Shown here piece by piece: positions 10,401-17,433 of a stretch of DNA of 64,000 nucleotides (its first letter is position 1; each line of letters opens with the position of its first letter). The DNA is taken from NCBI RefSeq assembly GCF_011395035.1, contig NZ_CP024768.1, positions 3,447,865-3,511,864 of the forward strand, written 5' to 3'. The notes under the pieces were generated by a model that worked only from the letters and a program-made list of their open reading frames with translations, made no database searches and was not told the origin of the DNA. Made by a program: the position numbers and the translations under genes. This DNA comes from Pantoea cypripedii (lineage in GTDB: Bacteria > Pseudomonadota > Gammaproteobacteria > Enterobacterales > Enterobacteriaceae).

Positions 10401-10559
10401 ACTGGCACCCGGATAGGTGACGGAAATCGAAACCGCCGGGGGTGAGATATCGGGGTATTGGTTAACCGGCAGTTTGAGCGTCGCAATCGCCCCGACCAGC
10501 ATCACAATGATCGCGATCACCCACGCAAATATCGGGCGTTCAATAAAAAACTTAGACAT
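7425..10559 (-). CDS. RND efflux permease, HAE1 family (AcrB/MexB-like)
   Basis: Inner-membrane drug/proton antiporter of 1044 aa, normal for the family. It begins MSKFFIERPIFAWVIAIIVM and contains GLLVDDAIVVVENVERV in TM4 with the Asp-Asp proton-relay pair and AAKNAILIVEFAKE in TM10 with the conserved Lys. The periplasmic porter domains appear intact. It lies 9 bp after the adaptor gene and overlaps the OMF gene, so the three form one operon. It belongs to the AcrB/MexB clade, not to the MdtB/C clade next door. Whether it equals any named E. coli pump cannot be settled from sequence reading, so no symbol is given. Confidence 0.93.
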   Translation of the reverse strand: MSKFFIERPIFAWVIAIIVMLVGAIATLKLPVNQYPDISPPAVSISVTYPGASAETTQNTVVQVIEQQLNGLDGLRYLESSSASDGSAQIIATFNQGINPDIAQVQVQDRVSLAESQLPTDVTQQGIRIRKYQKNFMMVVGLISKDGKLTNGDLADMLVSKLEDPISRTPGVGDFMVLGSEYAMRIWLDPAKLYKYNLMPSDVSTAIDNQNVQVSSGSLGGLPTIQGAKTQATVLGKTRFTTVKQFENVLLKVNSDGSQVRLKDVASVALGPQSYGIDATLNGKPAAGIALRLATGANELNTAKAVRQTIADLKESLPDNVEVTYPYDTSPVVSASIEEVVKTLIEAVVLVFFVMLIFLQNLRATMITTLVVPVVLLGTFGILAAFGYSINTLTMFGMVLAIGLLVDDAIVVVENVERVMHEERLDPKTATIKSMQQIQGALFGIALVLSAVLLPMAFFNGSTGVIYRQFSITIVSAMALSVIMALIFTPALCATLLKASSAEHKTTGFAGWFNRKFDSGAMHYTRGVNKVLSRRGLFMVVYLVIVGVTGFLFTRVPTTFLPNEDQGLMMVQMTLPVNASSQRTQQVINDLNDYLQKNEASVVTTTFGVAGFNFAGRGQSNAMAFVRLKDWGERTHSGQSVQDLANRVMAHFASYKNAKIFAMVPPAVMELGNATGFDLYLQDTGAHTHQQMMDATHQLIDLANKDPRLAQVRMNGLEDEPQYQLEINDEKASALGLSMTDINNTLSVAWGSSYIDQFMYNGRVKEVYLMGKADSRVTPSDLNKWYFRNSSGTMVPFSAFASGKWVYGSPHFERFNGLTAEEILGSPAPGKSTGEAMKAVEELAKQLPSGFRVQWYGISYEEQASGNQTTQLYMISILVVFLCLAALYESWSIPFSVILVVPLGVLGTICAVLMRGLQNDVFFQVGLLTTVGLAAKNAILIVEFAKELHEREGKSLVEAAVEAARLRIRPIIMTSMAFILGVLPLTISNGAGAGSQHSIGTAVAGGMITATFLAIFFVPMFYVVVSQFFSRKKKASAEGVQHDN

Positions 10560-10568
10560 TACGCCCCC

Positions 10569-11705
10569 TTATTGTGCCGCGGCATCAGTCATGGAGAGGC
10601 TGACGGCATTAGCGGATGGCGTGTCATTGGTATTGGCCGCAGTAGTGGTCACTTTGACGCCGCTGCGCACACTTTGCAGATTGTTCACCACCACGTTCTC
10701 GCCCTCTTTCAGGCCACCGGTCACCAGCCACTCCCCTTTGATCATCTCGCCGGTGCTGATGCTGCGCTGTTCAATGGTGTTATCGCTTTTCACCACGTAG
10801 ACATAAGGCTGGCCTTTGGTGTCATGCATGATGGATTCCTGCGGCACCAGGATGCCCTGCTGCTGAACGCCCTGCGGGAAGCTGGCGTGCACATACATAC
10901 CCGGCAGCAACTCATCTTTCGGGTTCGGGAACACGGCGCGCAGCACCACGGTGCCGGTGGCGGTATCCACATTCACTTCCGAGAAGGCCAGCTTGCCCTG
11001 CGCGCCATATTGGCTGCCATCTTCCAGCGTCAGGCCCACGGCGGCGGTGTTATCGTCGATCTTCGCGATCTTGCCGTCCGCCAGCGCGCGGCGCAGGTGC
11101 AGCAGATCGGTTGATGACTGATTCACATCGACAAAAATGGGATCCAGCTGGGTAATGGTGGCGAGATAGTCAGTTTGCCCGCTGGTCACCAGCGCACCGG
11201 CGGTGTAAATCGAACGGCTGATATGACCGGAGATGGGCGCTTTCACCAGGGTGTAGTCGAGATTCACTTTGGCGGTTTCCACATCGGCTTTCGCTTCGCG
11301 CTCGGCCGCCACCGCATCATCATAGGTTTGCTGGCTGATGGCGTGTGCCGCTGCCAGTGGCTGATAGCGTTTCGTCAGCATGGCATCGTTTTGCCAGGTC
11401 GCCATGGCTTTGTCATAAGCGGCTTTATACGAGGCCGGGTCGATTTGATACAACGGCTGACCCTCTTTGACTTCTCCCCCTTCGGTGAAAAGTATTTTTT
11501 GGATCACACCGCTGACCTGCGGACGTACCTGGGCGGTTCTTACCGCCGTGGTGCGGCCAGGCAGTTGCGTCACCAGCGTGACAGGCTCGGTTTTCAGGGT
11601 AACAACGCCGACTTGCGGCGTCGCAGACGCGGCGGGTGTAGCTCCGCCCTGATCACAGGCTGCCAGTAAAAACACGACGCTGGCAGAAAGAAGTTTCAGG
11701 CGCAT
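10569..11705 (-). CDS. RND efflux periplasmic adaptor lipoprotein (AcrA/MexA-like)
   Basis: Membrane-fusion protein, 378 aa from ATG at 11705. A TTG five codons upstream (11720) is the alternative but adds residues before a clean signal, MRLKLLSASVVFLLAAC, whose lipobox LLAAC implies lipidation at Cys17. Domains in order: lipoyl half-motif (VRPQVSGVIQKILFTEGGEV), alpha-helical hairpin, second lipoyl half (VKAPISGHISRSIYTAG), beta-barrel (DPIFVDVNQS) and membrane-proximal domain. It is first in the operon with its own permease and OMF. A 17-nt inverted repeat about 105 bp upstream is a candidate regulator site. No TetR-type regulator gene is found next to it in the window. Confidence 0.92.
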   Translation of the reverse strand: MRLKLLSASVVFLLAACDQGGATPAASATPQVGVVTLKTEPVTLVTQLPGRTTAVRTAQVRPQVSGVIQKILFTEGGEVKEGQPLYQIDPASYKAAYDKAMATWQNDAMLTKRYQPLAAAHAISQQTYDDAVAAEREAKADVETAKVNLDYTLVKAPISGHISRSIYTAGALVTSGQTDYLATITQLDPIFVDVNQSSTDLLHLRRALADGKIAKIDDNTAAVGLTLEDGSQYGAQGKLAFSEVNVDTATGTVVLRAVFPNPKDELLPGMYVHASFPQGVQQQGILVPQESIMHDTKGQPYVYVVKSDNTIEQRSISTGEMIKGEWLVTGGLKEGENVVVNNLQSVRSGVKVTTTAANTNDTPSANAVSLSMTDAAAQ

Positions 11706-11810
11706 AGTTTTTCTCAACAAGATGGGTAAAAGTAATGAGAATGATTACTCTCAAGGAAAGTCATTGTAGGCAGGGTGCAAATACACAGCTGTTAAGGTTG
11801 CGTAAAACAT

Positions 11811-11827
11811 ATTTTCGAAACGAAAAT
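11811..11827. promoter_or_regulatory. Candidate operator upstream of the RND operon
   Basis: ATTTTCG-AAA-CGAAAAT is a perfect 7-bp-arm inverted repeat centred about 114 bp upstream of the adaptor start. Its size and symmetry suit a dimeric repressor, but no regulator is identified. The assignment is inference only. Confidence 0.35.
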
Positions 11828-11893
11828 GGTAAACCTTTCGTGCGATAAATCGCTGTGTTTTTTAGCTTTTTGCGGGTTTTGATCTGGGTGAAG

Positions 11894-11957
11894 CCGCTAC
11901 GGTGCGCATGAATGCGCACCCTACAAACGCATCCGTAGGGTCGCCATTCATGGCGAC
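11894..11957. repeat. Paired palindromic repeat, GTAGGGT family
   Basis: Two inverted hairpins, GGTGCGCATGAATGCGCACC (11901-11920) and GGTCGCCATTCATGGCGACC (11938-11957), flank a short spacer. Each carries a CCCTAC or GTAGGG edge facing the spacer. The edge resembles that of the second repeat family nearby but the stems differ. REP-like intergenic repeat; only this copy is seen in the window. Confidence 0.6.
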
Positions 11958-11969
11958 CACTGCCCAATT

Positions 11970-12060
11970 GCGCGATAAATCGCGCCGCTACGGTAACTGC
12001 GTTGGTTAGCGCCACTGCTAAACTTTGCACCCCACATGTAGCGGCGCGATTTATCGCGCG
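11970..12060. repeat. Dispersed GTAGCGGCGC palindromic repeat, pair with inward tails
   Basis: GCGCGATAAATCGCGC plus CGCTAC (11970-11992) and, inverted, GTAGCG plus GCGCGATTTATCGCGC (12038-12060), separated by 45 nt. Here the CGCTAC/GTAGCG tails face each other, the reverse of most other copies in the window. REP-like element between the RND operon and the ribbon-helix-helix gene. Confidence 0.75.
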
Positions 12061-12072
12061 TTTTTTACCGAC

Positions 12073-12261
12073 TTATCCCTTCGGCTCAATCCCGCGACGG
12101 CGCAGTTCACGCCGTGCCAGATCTTTCAGCCAGCAGGAAAGCGTCACGTTGTCATCATCGGTCAGCGCACGTAACTGATCATGCAATTCCGGATGGATAC
12201 GCAGCTGGAATGCCGCCGAGCGGCCCTCACCTTTCGGCGTTCGGTCTTTGAGTTTTGGCAT
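12073..12261 (-). CDS. Small ribbon-helix-helix (Arc/CopG-type) protein
   Basis: Predicted 62-aa DNA-binding protein. The N-terminus is basic (MPKLKDRTPKGEGR). The strand AAFQLRIHP is followed by two helices (ELHDQLRALTDD and SCWLKDLARRELRRRG), the order expected of an MetJ/Arc fold dimer. The ATG and length are plausible. No toxin gene is adjacent, so an antitoxin role is not supported; it could be a small chromosomal regulator. Base composition matches the core genome, unlike the island to its right, so it probably lies outside it. Confidence 0.65.
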   Translation of the reverse strand: MPKLKDRTPKGEGRSAAFQLRIHPELHDQLRALTDDDNVTLSCWLKDLARRELRRRGIEPKG

Positions 12262-12292
12262 AGGGTTTCACTCAACGGATGGCAATCAATAC

Positions 12293-12326
12293 GCCCCTTA
12301 CCTGCGCTACCAACACAGTAAGGGGC
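12293..12326. other. Hairpin in the gap between the RHH gene and the island
   Basis: GCCCCTTAC and GTAAGGGGC form a 9-bp stem around a 16-nt loop. There is no T-run on either strand, so it is not a clear terminator. The rest of 12,262-12,518 shows no gene. Confidence 0.3.
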
Positions 12327-12518
12327 TGGCGGACCTTGATGGAATGCGACATCGCGGTGCGTTGTGGCATACGTTACACGACGGGATATTTTTTTGTTGG
12401 CGGCACAACGTTAAGGGATAGATAAGAGGTGTGACGTCGTATCGCAGATTAAAGCCCGCATCGTTCAGCCCAAAAGACTCAAGACAAAGTCATACAGCTC
12501 TTCTGGTCAATGCGATTA

Positions 12519-13076
12519 TTAACCAAGGTAAGTGTAGATATAGGTATCATCTACATTTCCGAAACCATCAATACGATTATTTCTCAAAACTGCTTCACGA
12601 AGAAACCCACAACGTTCTGCTATCCTCCTGCTGCGGATATTTCTTCCCGCCATTCTGATCTCCAAACGTTTAGCATTCAGGAAATTGTAAGCTAAATCTC
12701 TCACCAGGATACAGGCTTCCGTAGTATAACCTCGCCCCATAGCTTTAGTTGATAACCAATACCCTATTTCAAAATAGGGTATCTCATAATGACGAATAAA
12801 TAAGCTAACACATCCCACAAGTTGGTCAGAGGTATTATTGATAATCAGAAATTTATATTCCCCACGATCATCAGAGAAATCTTCACTAGCGATATTCATA
12901 TTTTCCAAGACAGTTTCATCACTACAGAAATTATCAACCCAGTCAAGAAACTCTCGATGTGCAGCTGAAAAATCCAAAATTAATCGAAACATCTCATGGC
13001 TTCGATTAACATCAGGAGCAACAAGTTTAATTTTTTTCCCAAGAAGATATTCACTCGGCAAATCTGTAATTTTCAT
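12519..13076 (-). CDS. GNAT acetyltransferase, MccE C-terminal-domain-like (predicted self-immunity)
   Basis: RimL-type N-acetyltransferase of 185 aa. The acetyl-CoA loop is at residues 112-120 (AMGRGYTTE), preceded by the beta-strand FEIGYWLST and followed by RRIAERCGFLREA. It is the last gene of the island. Its ATG at 13076 follows AAAGGAG at a 9-nt spacing, and it overlaps the decarboxylase gene by 26 nt in another frame, so it is a genuine separate gene. In E. coli microcin C the matching domain is fused to the decarboxylase as MccE and acetylates the processed toxic aminoacyl-nucleotide, giving immunity. The same role is inferred here from context. Low GC, like the whole island. Confidence 0.8.
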   Translation of the reverse strand: MKITDLPSEYLLGKKIKLVAPDVNRSHEMFRLILDFSAAHREFLDWVDNFCSDETVLENMNIASEDFSDDRGEYKFLIINNTSDQLVGCVSLFIRHYEIPYFEIGYWLSTKAMGRGYTTEACILVRDLAYNFLNAKRLEIRMAGRNIRSRRIAERCGFLREAVLRNNRIDGFGNVDDTYIYTYLG

Positions 13077-14217
13077 AACAAACCACTCCTTTACAAATCA
13101 CCATTATAGAGGGCCGTTTTCTAATCCAGTTACTGGAGTTCATGATGTCATAAGCACCACAGGAAGAAATGACTATTTTATCATCAAGAGTAAGATCAAA
13201 TGGAACGACTACATTTTTCGCAATGATATCATTTTCATAGCAGTTCGAACCGTAAACATCGGCAAAACTGTGCTCACAATTACCAAGACGCTCAGGGATA
13301 ATAAATACTTTACGGTTATGATGACACTGAGAAGATCTTATGTTTGTACCAGGTACGGCAGCAGTGATCAAATTGCTGGAATAACGGTCCTTGACAGATA
13401 TCATGTTCGTAATCAGATAGCCAAAATCCTCTGTTAATACGCGTCCTGGCTCAAGAACAAGGCTGATCACGTCAGAATTAATGCCTAATTCCTGCAATAG
13501 TGATGCTATTTTAATGGGATAATTTTTTAGCAGTTCCACATTATCATGACCGCAAGTTGAGGCAGGGTAACCTCCACCTATATCAATAAAATTAAGATGG
13601 TCCTTGATAAGGTTTATCTCATCCTTAAAATACTCAAGTGTGTTAATAACACCTTGACATAAAACAAGATTAGAACCTGAGTGGATATGAATCCCATTAC
13701 ATGAAATATTATACGAATTGAGTAATTCGACTGCCTCTCTACATTCATATTTATCAAACCCGAAACGTGAAAGACCCAGCCCCCTATAATCGCAACTCAG
13801 ACGCAATGAAATATTAGGCACCAAACCAATCTCGTCAGAAATATTCAAAACCCTTTCCAGCTCAAGTATGTTATCACACTGAATATTCACACCTTTCTTT
13901 ATAGAAAACTCAATTTCATCATCCATTTTAACTGGACCATCGAAATAAATATCCCCACCTATAAAACCATCATTTATTGCAAGTTTTAATTCATGAAAAG
14001 ATACAACCTCTGCTGAAAACCCCTCTCTCAGCATTAATTGTGTTACTGTGGAAATATTGTTACTTTTGTAGGAGTAGGCGAAGTTTATTTTTGGAAAAAA
14101 ATCCTCCCATAACTTTTTGAAGTAGCGTACAAACACAGTCATGGCATCAAGGTCTAAAATATAGATATAATCTTCACCCTGACTGATTTCATATAAGCTT
14201 CTCACTGGTAATGTCAT
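13051..14217 (-). CDS. PLP-dependent decarboxylase, MccE N-terminal-domain-like
   Basis: Fold-type III PLP decarboxylase of the LysA/ornithine decarboxylase group, 388 aa. Visible motifs are the PLP lysine K51 in YSYKSN, HIHSGS (177-182), GGGYP (214-218), EPGR (256-259), a CYEND segment (326-330) and GAYD (354-357). It is too divergent to be LysA, which lies elsewhere in the window, and it sits in the island between the SAM transferase (ATGA overlap) and the acetyltransferase (26-nt overlap). In microcin C maturation, the MccE N-terminal domain decarboxylates the 3-amino-3-carboxypropyl group to aminopropyl; the same job is inferred here. Confidence 0.82.
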   Translation of the reverse strand: MTLPVRSLYEISQGEDYIYILDLDAMTVFVRYFKKLWEDFFPKINFAYSYKSNNISTVTQLMLREGFSAEVVSFHELKLAINDGFIGGDIYFDGPVKMDDEIEFSIKKGVNIQCDNILELERVLNISDEIGLVPNISLRLSCDYRGLGLSRFGFDKYECREAVELLNSYNISCNGIHIHSGSNLVLCQGVINTLEYFKDEINLIKDHLNFIDIGGGYPASTCGHDNVELLKNYPIKIASLLQELGINSDVISLVLEPGRVLTEDFGYLITNMISVKDRYSSNLITAAVPGTNIRSSQCHHNRKVFIIPERLGNCEHSFADVYGSNCYENDIIAKNVVVPFDLTLDDKIVISSCGAYDIMNSSNWIRKRPSIMVICKGVVCYENYRFAE

Positions 14218-15008
14218 TTATTCACTCTCATCACCCACAAAGCTACTGACTGATATTTAGCATGTTCATTCAATATCAACCTGGTATCGAAGTAACGGTC
14301 AAATGCTACCTGTTGCTGTTCTTGACTAAGAAACTTAAATGCCGGTCTTTCACAGACAGATCTGTTAACATTCTCTTCTATCTCATCCTCACTGTAGACA
14401 GGAAGGTCAAACAATTCTTCATGTACAATAAGAAATTCCTCGCTGAAAAAATTAACCCAATAATTATAATCCCATATAACATCTGGCCTAAAGCCAATAT
14501 ACTTTTCTACAAGAGATAGAATTTCATCATCAGGCTTCGAATCATAATAGAATGACGAAATACAGAGATATCCATCTTTCTTTAATACTCTCTTCGCTTC
14601 TCTAAGTGCTGCTTTTTTGTTAGAAAAAAAACCAAAACAACATCCTGCTGTGATATGAGAAAAACAATCATCTGCTAATGATAAGGATTCAGCATTTCCT
14701 AAAAAAAAATTAACACGCTCAGAGAGATTATTTTGTATGGAAATCTGAGAGGCAGCCTCGATTGATCTAGCAGAAATATCAACTCCAGTTGCATGGCAAC
14801 CTGTTTTATTTACTATATTTCTAGCAGAAAAACCAGTGGAGCACGCCAAATCAAGCAAATGTGAATCTGCATTTATGCTGGATTTTTCTATCCAGTAATC
14901 CAGGGTAAAAATGCCTCCAGGAGGTGTATTATCAACACCCAAAAACCCCAGAAAGTCCGGATAGCTCATTGCATTAATATTAATATTCATAGTTTGTTCC
15001 ACTAACAT
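14214..15008 (-). CDS. mccD: SAM-dependent transferase, MccD-like
   Basis: Class I SAM-binding protein of 264 aa, with motif I LLDLACSTG (51-59), acidic VDIS (76-79) and later VLKKDGYLCISSF. The ATG at 15008 has AAGGAG 8 nt upstream. The stop overlaps the decarboxylase start as ATGA. MccD in E. coli uses SAM to transfer a 3-amino-3-carboxypropyl group to the nucleotide phosphate. The paired decarboxylase next door supports that chemistry over simple methylation or the carboxymethylation of the Yersinia and Bacillus variants. The enzyme class is clear; the exact group transferred is inferred. Confidence 0.75.
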   Translation of the reverse strand: MLVEQTMNININAMSYPDFLGFLGVDNTPPGGIFTLDYWIEKSSINADSHLLDLACSTGFSARNIVNKTGCHATGVDISARSIEAASQISIQNNLSERVNFFLGNAESLSLADDCFSHITAGCCFGFFSNKKAALREAKRVLKKDGYLCISSFYYDSKPDDEILSLVEKYIGFRPDVIWDYNYWVNFFSEEFLIVHEELFDLPVYSEDEIEENVNRSVCERPAFKFLSQEQQQVAFDRYFDTRLILNEHAKYQSVALWVMRVNK

Positions 15009-15082
15009 AATTAGGACTCCTTACATTTAACTATTAACTCAGTATTTTTAGGCTTTAAACTTACTCCGTGATATTTATTTTA

Positions 15083-16108
15083 TTACAACTTATCATTATC
15101 GATAGCTTTCTCATAATCATAAAACAGCACATCATAATTATCCGGGTTTATTAATAATCTTTTACTACATACGCAATTGCTCCCTGTGGAAAGATAACGA
15201 ATAACCTCATGAGAACAGATTGATGCAACAAGATAATTTAAAGGGCCATATGATGGTGCTTGATATCTACGATTTAAACATACTTTTCCATTTCTATTTT
15301 CCTCACAATCTCTGATGTATAAGTCTTTAAATCCCGGCTTAGATGTCGCATTCATCATCGGACCCACCAAGCCAAGCCTCCCTAAATATCCCGCATTTAT
15401 AACTGGAATGTTATTACATTCATGGAACATACTAATTAGTTCAAAAACATTACCAGGGTCTGCTGATAATACTATAATGTCACAGCGTGAAAAAAATGAA
15501 TTAAAGTCATTTATATTCTCCTCACTTAATAACAATGGCAGAGTCTCAATATGAGATAATGAATTACGCTCGGAGATGTTTTTTTTAAGTGCATCAACTT
15601 TCAACAAACCAATTTGTTCTTCATTAAAAATAGTTGAACGGGTAAGATTAGATTCTTCAATCAGATCACCATCGCTTATCATCAAGTTACCAACCCCTGC
15701 AGCCGCAAGTAACATGGCTATATTAGACCCAATCCCGCCAGCCCCCATAATGCCAACTATTGCGTTAGATAAAGCTAACATCGCATTTTCATGGTTGATA
15801 TTTGACATTTCAAAAAATAAACGATGTCGATCATAACGGTCTGGTTGCCAGACATTAGTAATTATCTTTTCCTCAAACAACCTCTCTATAATCTCATTGA
15901 TATCGTAAGAAGCCTCTTCTGCTACACCTTTATACTTTTCTAGTACAGTCTCCAACTCCTCCCCTATATTTAAATCATCTAATAAATCACAAAGAAATGC
16001 TGGTGAGTCATCAATTTCAATTAGATCATGAAAAGTCTGTCCTGCAACGATTTTTTTATTAATCGTGTCATATCTCAAAGGAAGAGATCTATTTAATTGT
16101 ATTTTCAT
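15083..16108 (-). CDS. mccB: Microcin C-type adenylating enzyme MccB (E1/ThiF-like)
   Basis: Predicted to convert the C-terminal Asn of the precursor peptide to a peptidyl-nucleotide, cytoplasmic. 341 aa (E. coli MccB 350): an N-terminal peptide-binding region (about 1-110) followed by an E1 adenylation domain. The nucleotide loop is GAGGIG (122-127). NLTR (154-157), K170 and the Asp of LSAD (217) match the Arg, Lys and Asp used in MccB catalysis. VINAGYLGRLGLVGPM and YQAPSYGPLNYLVAS also recall MccB. The two CxxC pairs that bind zinc in E. coli MccB are not seen; Cys occur instead in RDCEE, GKVCL and NCVCS. The start overlaps the mccC stop (ATGA). Confidence 0.88.
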   Translation of the reverse strand: MKIQLNRSLPLRYDTINKKIVAGQTFHDLIEIDDSPAFLCDLLDDLNIGEELETVLEKYKGVAEEASYDINEIIERLFEEKIITNVWQPDRYDRHRLFFEMSNINHENAMLALSNAIVGIMGAGGIGSNIAMLLAAAGVGNLMISDGDLIEESNLTRSTIFNEEQIGLLKVDALKKNISERNSLSHIETLPLLLSEENINDFNSFFSRCDIIVLSADPGNVFELISMFHECNNIPVINAGYLGRLGLVGPMMNATSKPGFKDLYIRDCEENRNGKVCLNRRYQAPSYGPLNYLVASICSHEVIRYLSTGSNCVCSKRLLINPDNYDVLFYDYEKAIDNDKL

Positions 16109-17373
16109 TTTATTTCCTCAAGTGCAATTTCTTCACTTTGCGATAACTTACTATTATATGACATCCACATGATAGTAATCGGCACAATTCCAGCAATACA
16201 AACAAAAGAGAAAGCAAAAACTGATGTAAGCCCGAAATTATCAGACAGTAGGCCTATAATACCCAAGGATATAATTCCAAAAATTCTTGCCATCAAACTT
16301 ATGATCGATAAAACAGTATTTGAGTTTTTCTTGTCAAGATATTTAAAATACTCCGACTCAAACTGACTCATAGGCACAGAAAAAAAAGAGTGGAATAAGG
16401 CAAATATAACAACTGGAGTCCATGAACCTTTGACTATAAGGAGAGCGAGCATAGAACATGCAGCTAGAATGGTCGTGGCGAGGATGATAGTCATCGGTTG
16501 ATAGTATTTAAATATAACCTTCCGTAGATACCTGTTAAAAAGATACTTTGTAAAAGAGTATAAAAAAAAGCATATACCTAAGATGATTATCTCGCCCTTT
16601 TGGTTTTTATCATCCAGCAGTTCAGTTTGTCCAAGAATAAATGGTTGCCAAAAATGGAAAACTGGCTGTATGGCCCCGACAATAAAACCGCACACTATGA
16701 TGTAATAATACCCCACTCTTGTGGAAAAAAGATGGTGAATAGATTCACTCATATGTTTATAGGCGCTAAACTTTTCTTTTATTACCGCCACATCAACTTT
16801 ATCATCCACTCCATTTATAGTACTAAAAACAAGCATTAACATGAAAAATAAAATCCCACATAGATAATAAACACTAGTGAAGTCATTAAGAATGATAACA
16901 ATTAAAACACCAATTACTCCAGATATTGAAGTTAGTAAAGCATTAACTTCTCTAACATATGAAATATAATGATGATAGGAGCCATCATTTTTTTCCGGAA
17001 GACCATCAACCAAACCTTTTATCCAGGTACTATCTGCTCCTGAAATGAAACATGCACCGAGCGCATAGCAGATCTCTGCTAGAAAGAGTAAAGTCATATT
17101 TGGCGCATAAGTACAAAGTGGAAAAAATGTTGCATAAAAAAAACATGATATTAATACATTTTTTTTTACACCTAATTTATCACCTAATATTCCCGTTGGA
17201 AGTTCAAATAAAAAAACTGCCACACTAAATACCATTTGTAACAAAGCTATTTGTGAGACTGATACACCTAAAGAGACGAGATAAAAAACATGAAATGAAC
17301 CGGTCATCATTCGTACCGCATTCATTCCCGCACAGCCGTGAAGTAGCCTTTTTATTTGTGCATCAATTATCAT
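16105..17373 (-). CDS. mccC: MFS exporter, MccC-like
   Basis: Major facilitator protein of 422 aa with about 12 membrane segments. The family loop signature is visible in FELPTGILGDKLGVKKN between TM2 and TM3, with a long cytoplasmic loop mid-protein. It lies between the precursor gene and mccB and overlaps mccB by 4 nt. MccC of E. coli exports mature microcin C and contributes to self-protection, and the same is inferred here. The ATG at 17373 lies just after a CCATTGCAATGG palindrome and a weak GGGA Shine-Dalgarno, suggesting reduced translation relative to mccA. Known MccC is about 404 aa. Confidence 0.82.
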   Translation of the reverse strand: MIIDAQIKRLLHGCAGMNAVRMMTGSFHVFYLVSLGVSVSQIALLQMVFSVAVFLFELPTGILGDKLGVKKNVLISCFFYATFFPLCTYAPNMTLLFLAEICYALGACFISGADSTWIKGLVDGLPEKNDGSYHHYISYVREVNALLTSISGVIGVLIVIILNDFTSVYYLCGILFFMLMLVFSTINGVDDKVDVAVIKEKFSAYKHMSESIHHLFSTRVGYYYIIVCGFIVGAIQPVFHFWQPFILGQTELLDDKNQKGEIIILGICFFLYSFTKYLFNRYLRKVIFKYYQPMTIILATTILAACSMLALLIVKGSWTPVVIFALFHSFFSVPMSQFESEYFKYLDKKNSNTVLSIISLMARIFGIISLGIIGLLSDNFGLTSVFAFSFVCIAGIVPITIMWMSYNSKLSQSEEIALEEIK

Positions 17374-17396
17374 CAGCGCAATCCCATTGCAATGGT

Positions 17397-17422
17397 AAGT
17401 GGCGATAGTAATATCGCCACTT
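17397..17422 (-). promoter_or_regulatory. Attenuator or processing hairpin between mccA and mccC
   Basis: AAGTGGCGAT and ATCGCCACTT form a 10-bp stem with a 6-nt loop just after the precursor stop, without a T-run downstream. A second small palindrome, CCATTGCAATGG (17384-17395), covers the leader of mccC. The position matches the hairpin that separates mccA from downstream genes in E. coli and keeps precursor mRNA in excess. Function inferred. Confidence 0.6.
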
Positions 17423-17433
17423 TAAAGAACGGA

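Noticed and set aside
11761..12030. 89-codon minus-strand ORF
   Set aside because: Built from the palindromic repeats and the RND upstream region; no Shine-Dalgarno or domain.
13051..14217. Second lysA gene
   Set aside because: A true lysA with lysR is at 30,660; this protein is divergent and embedded in the microcin operon.
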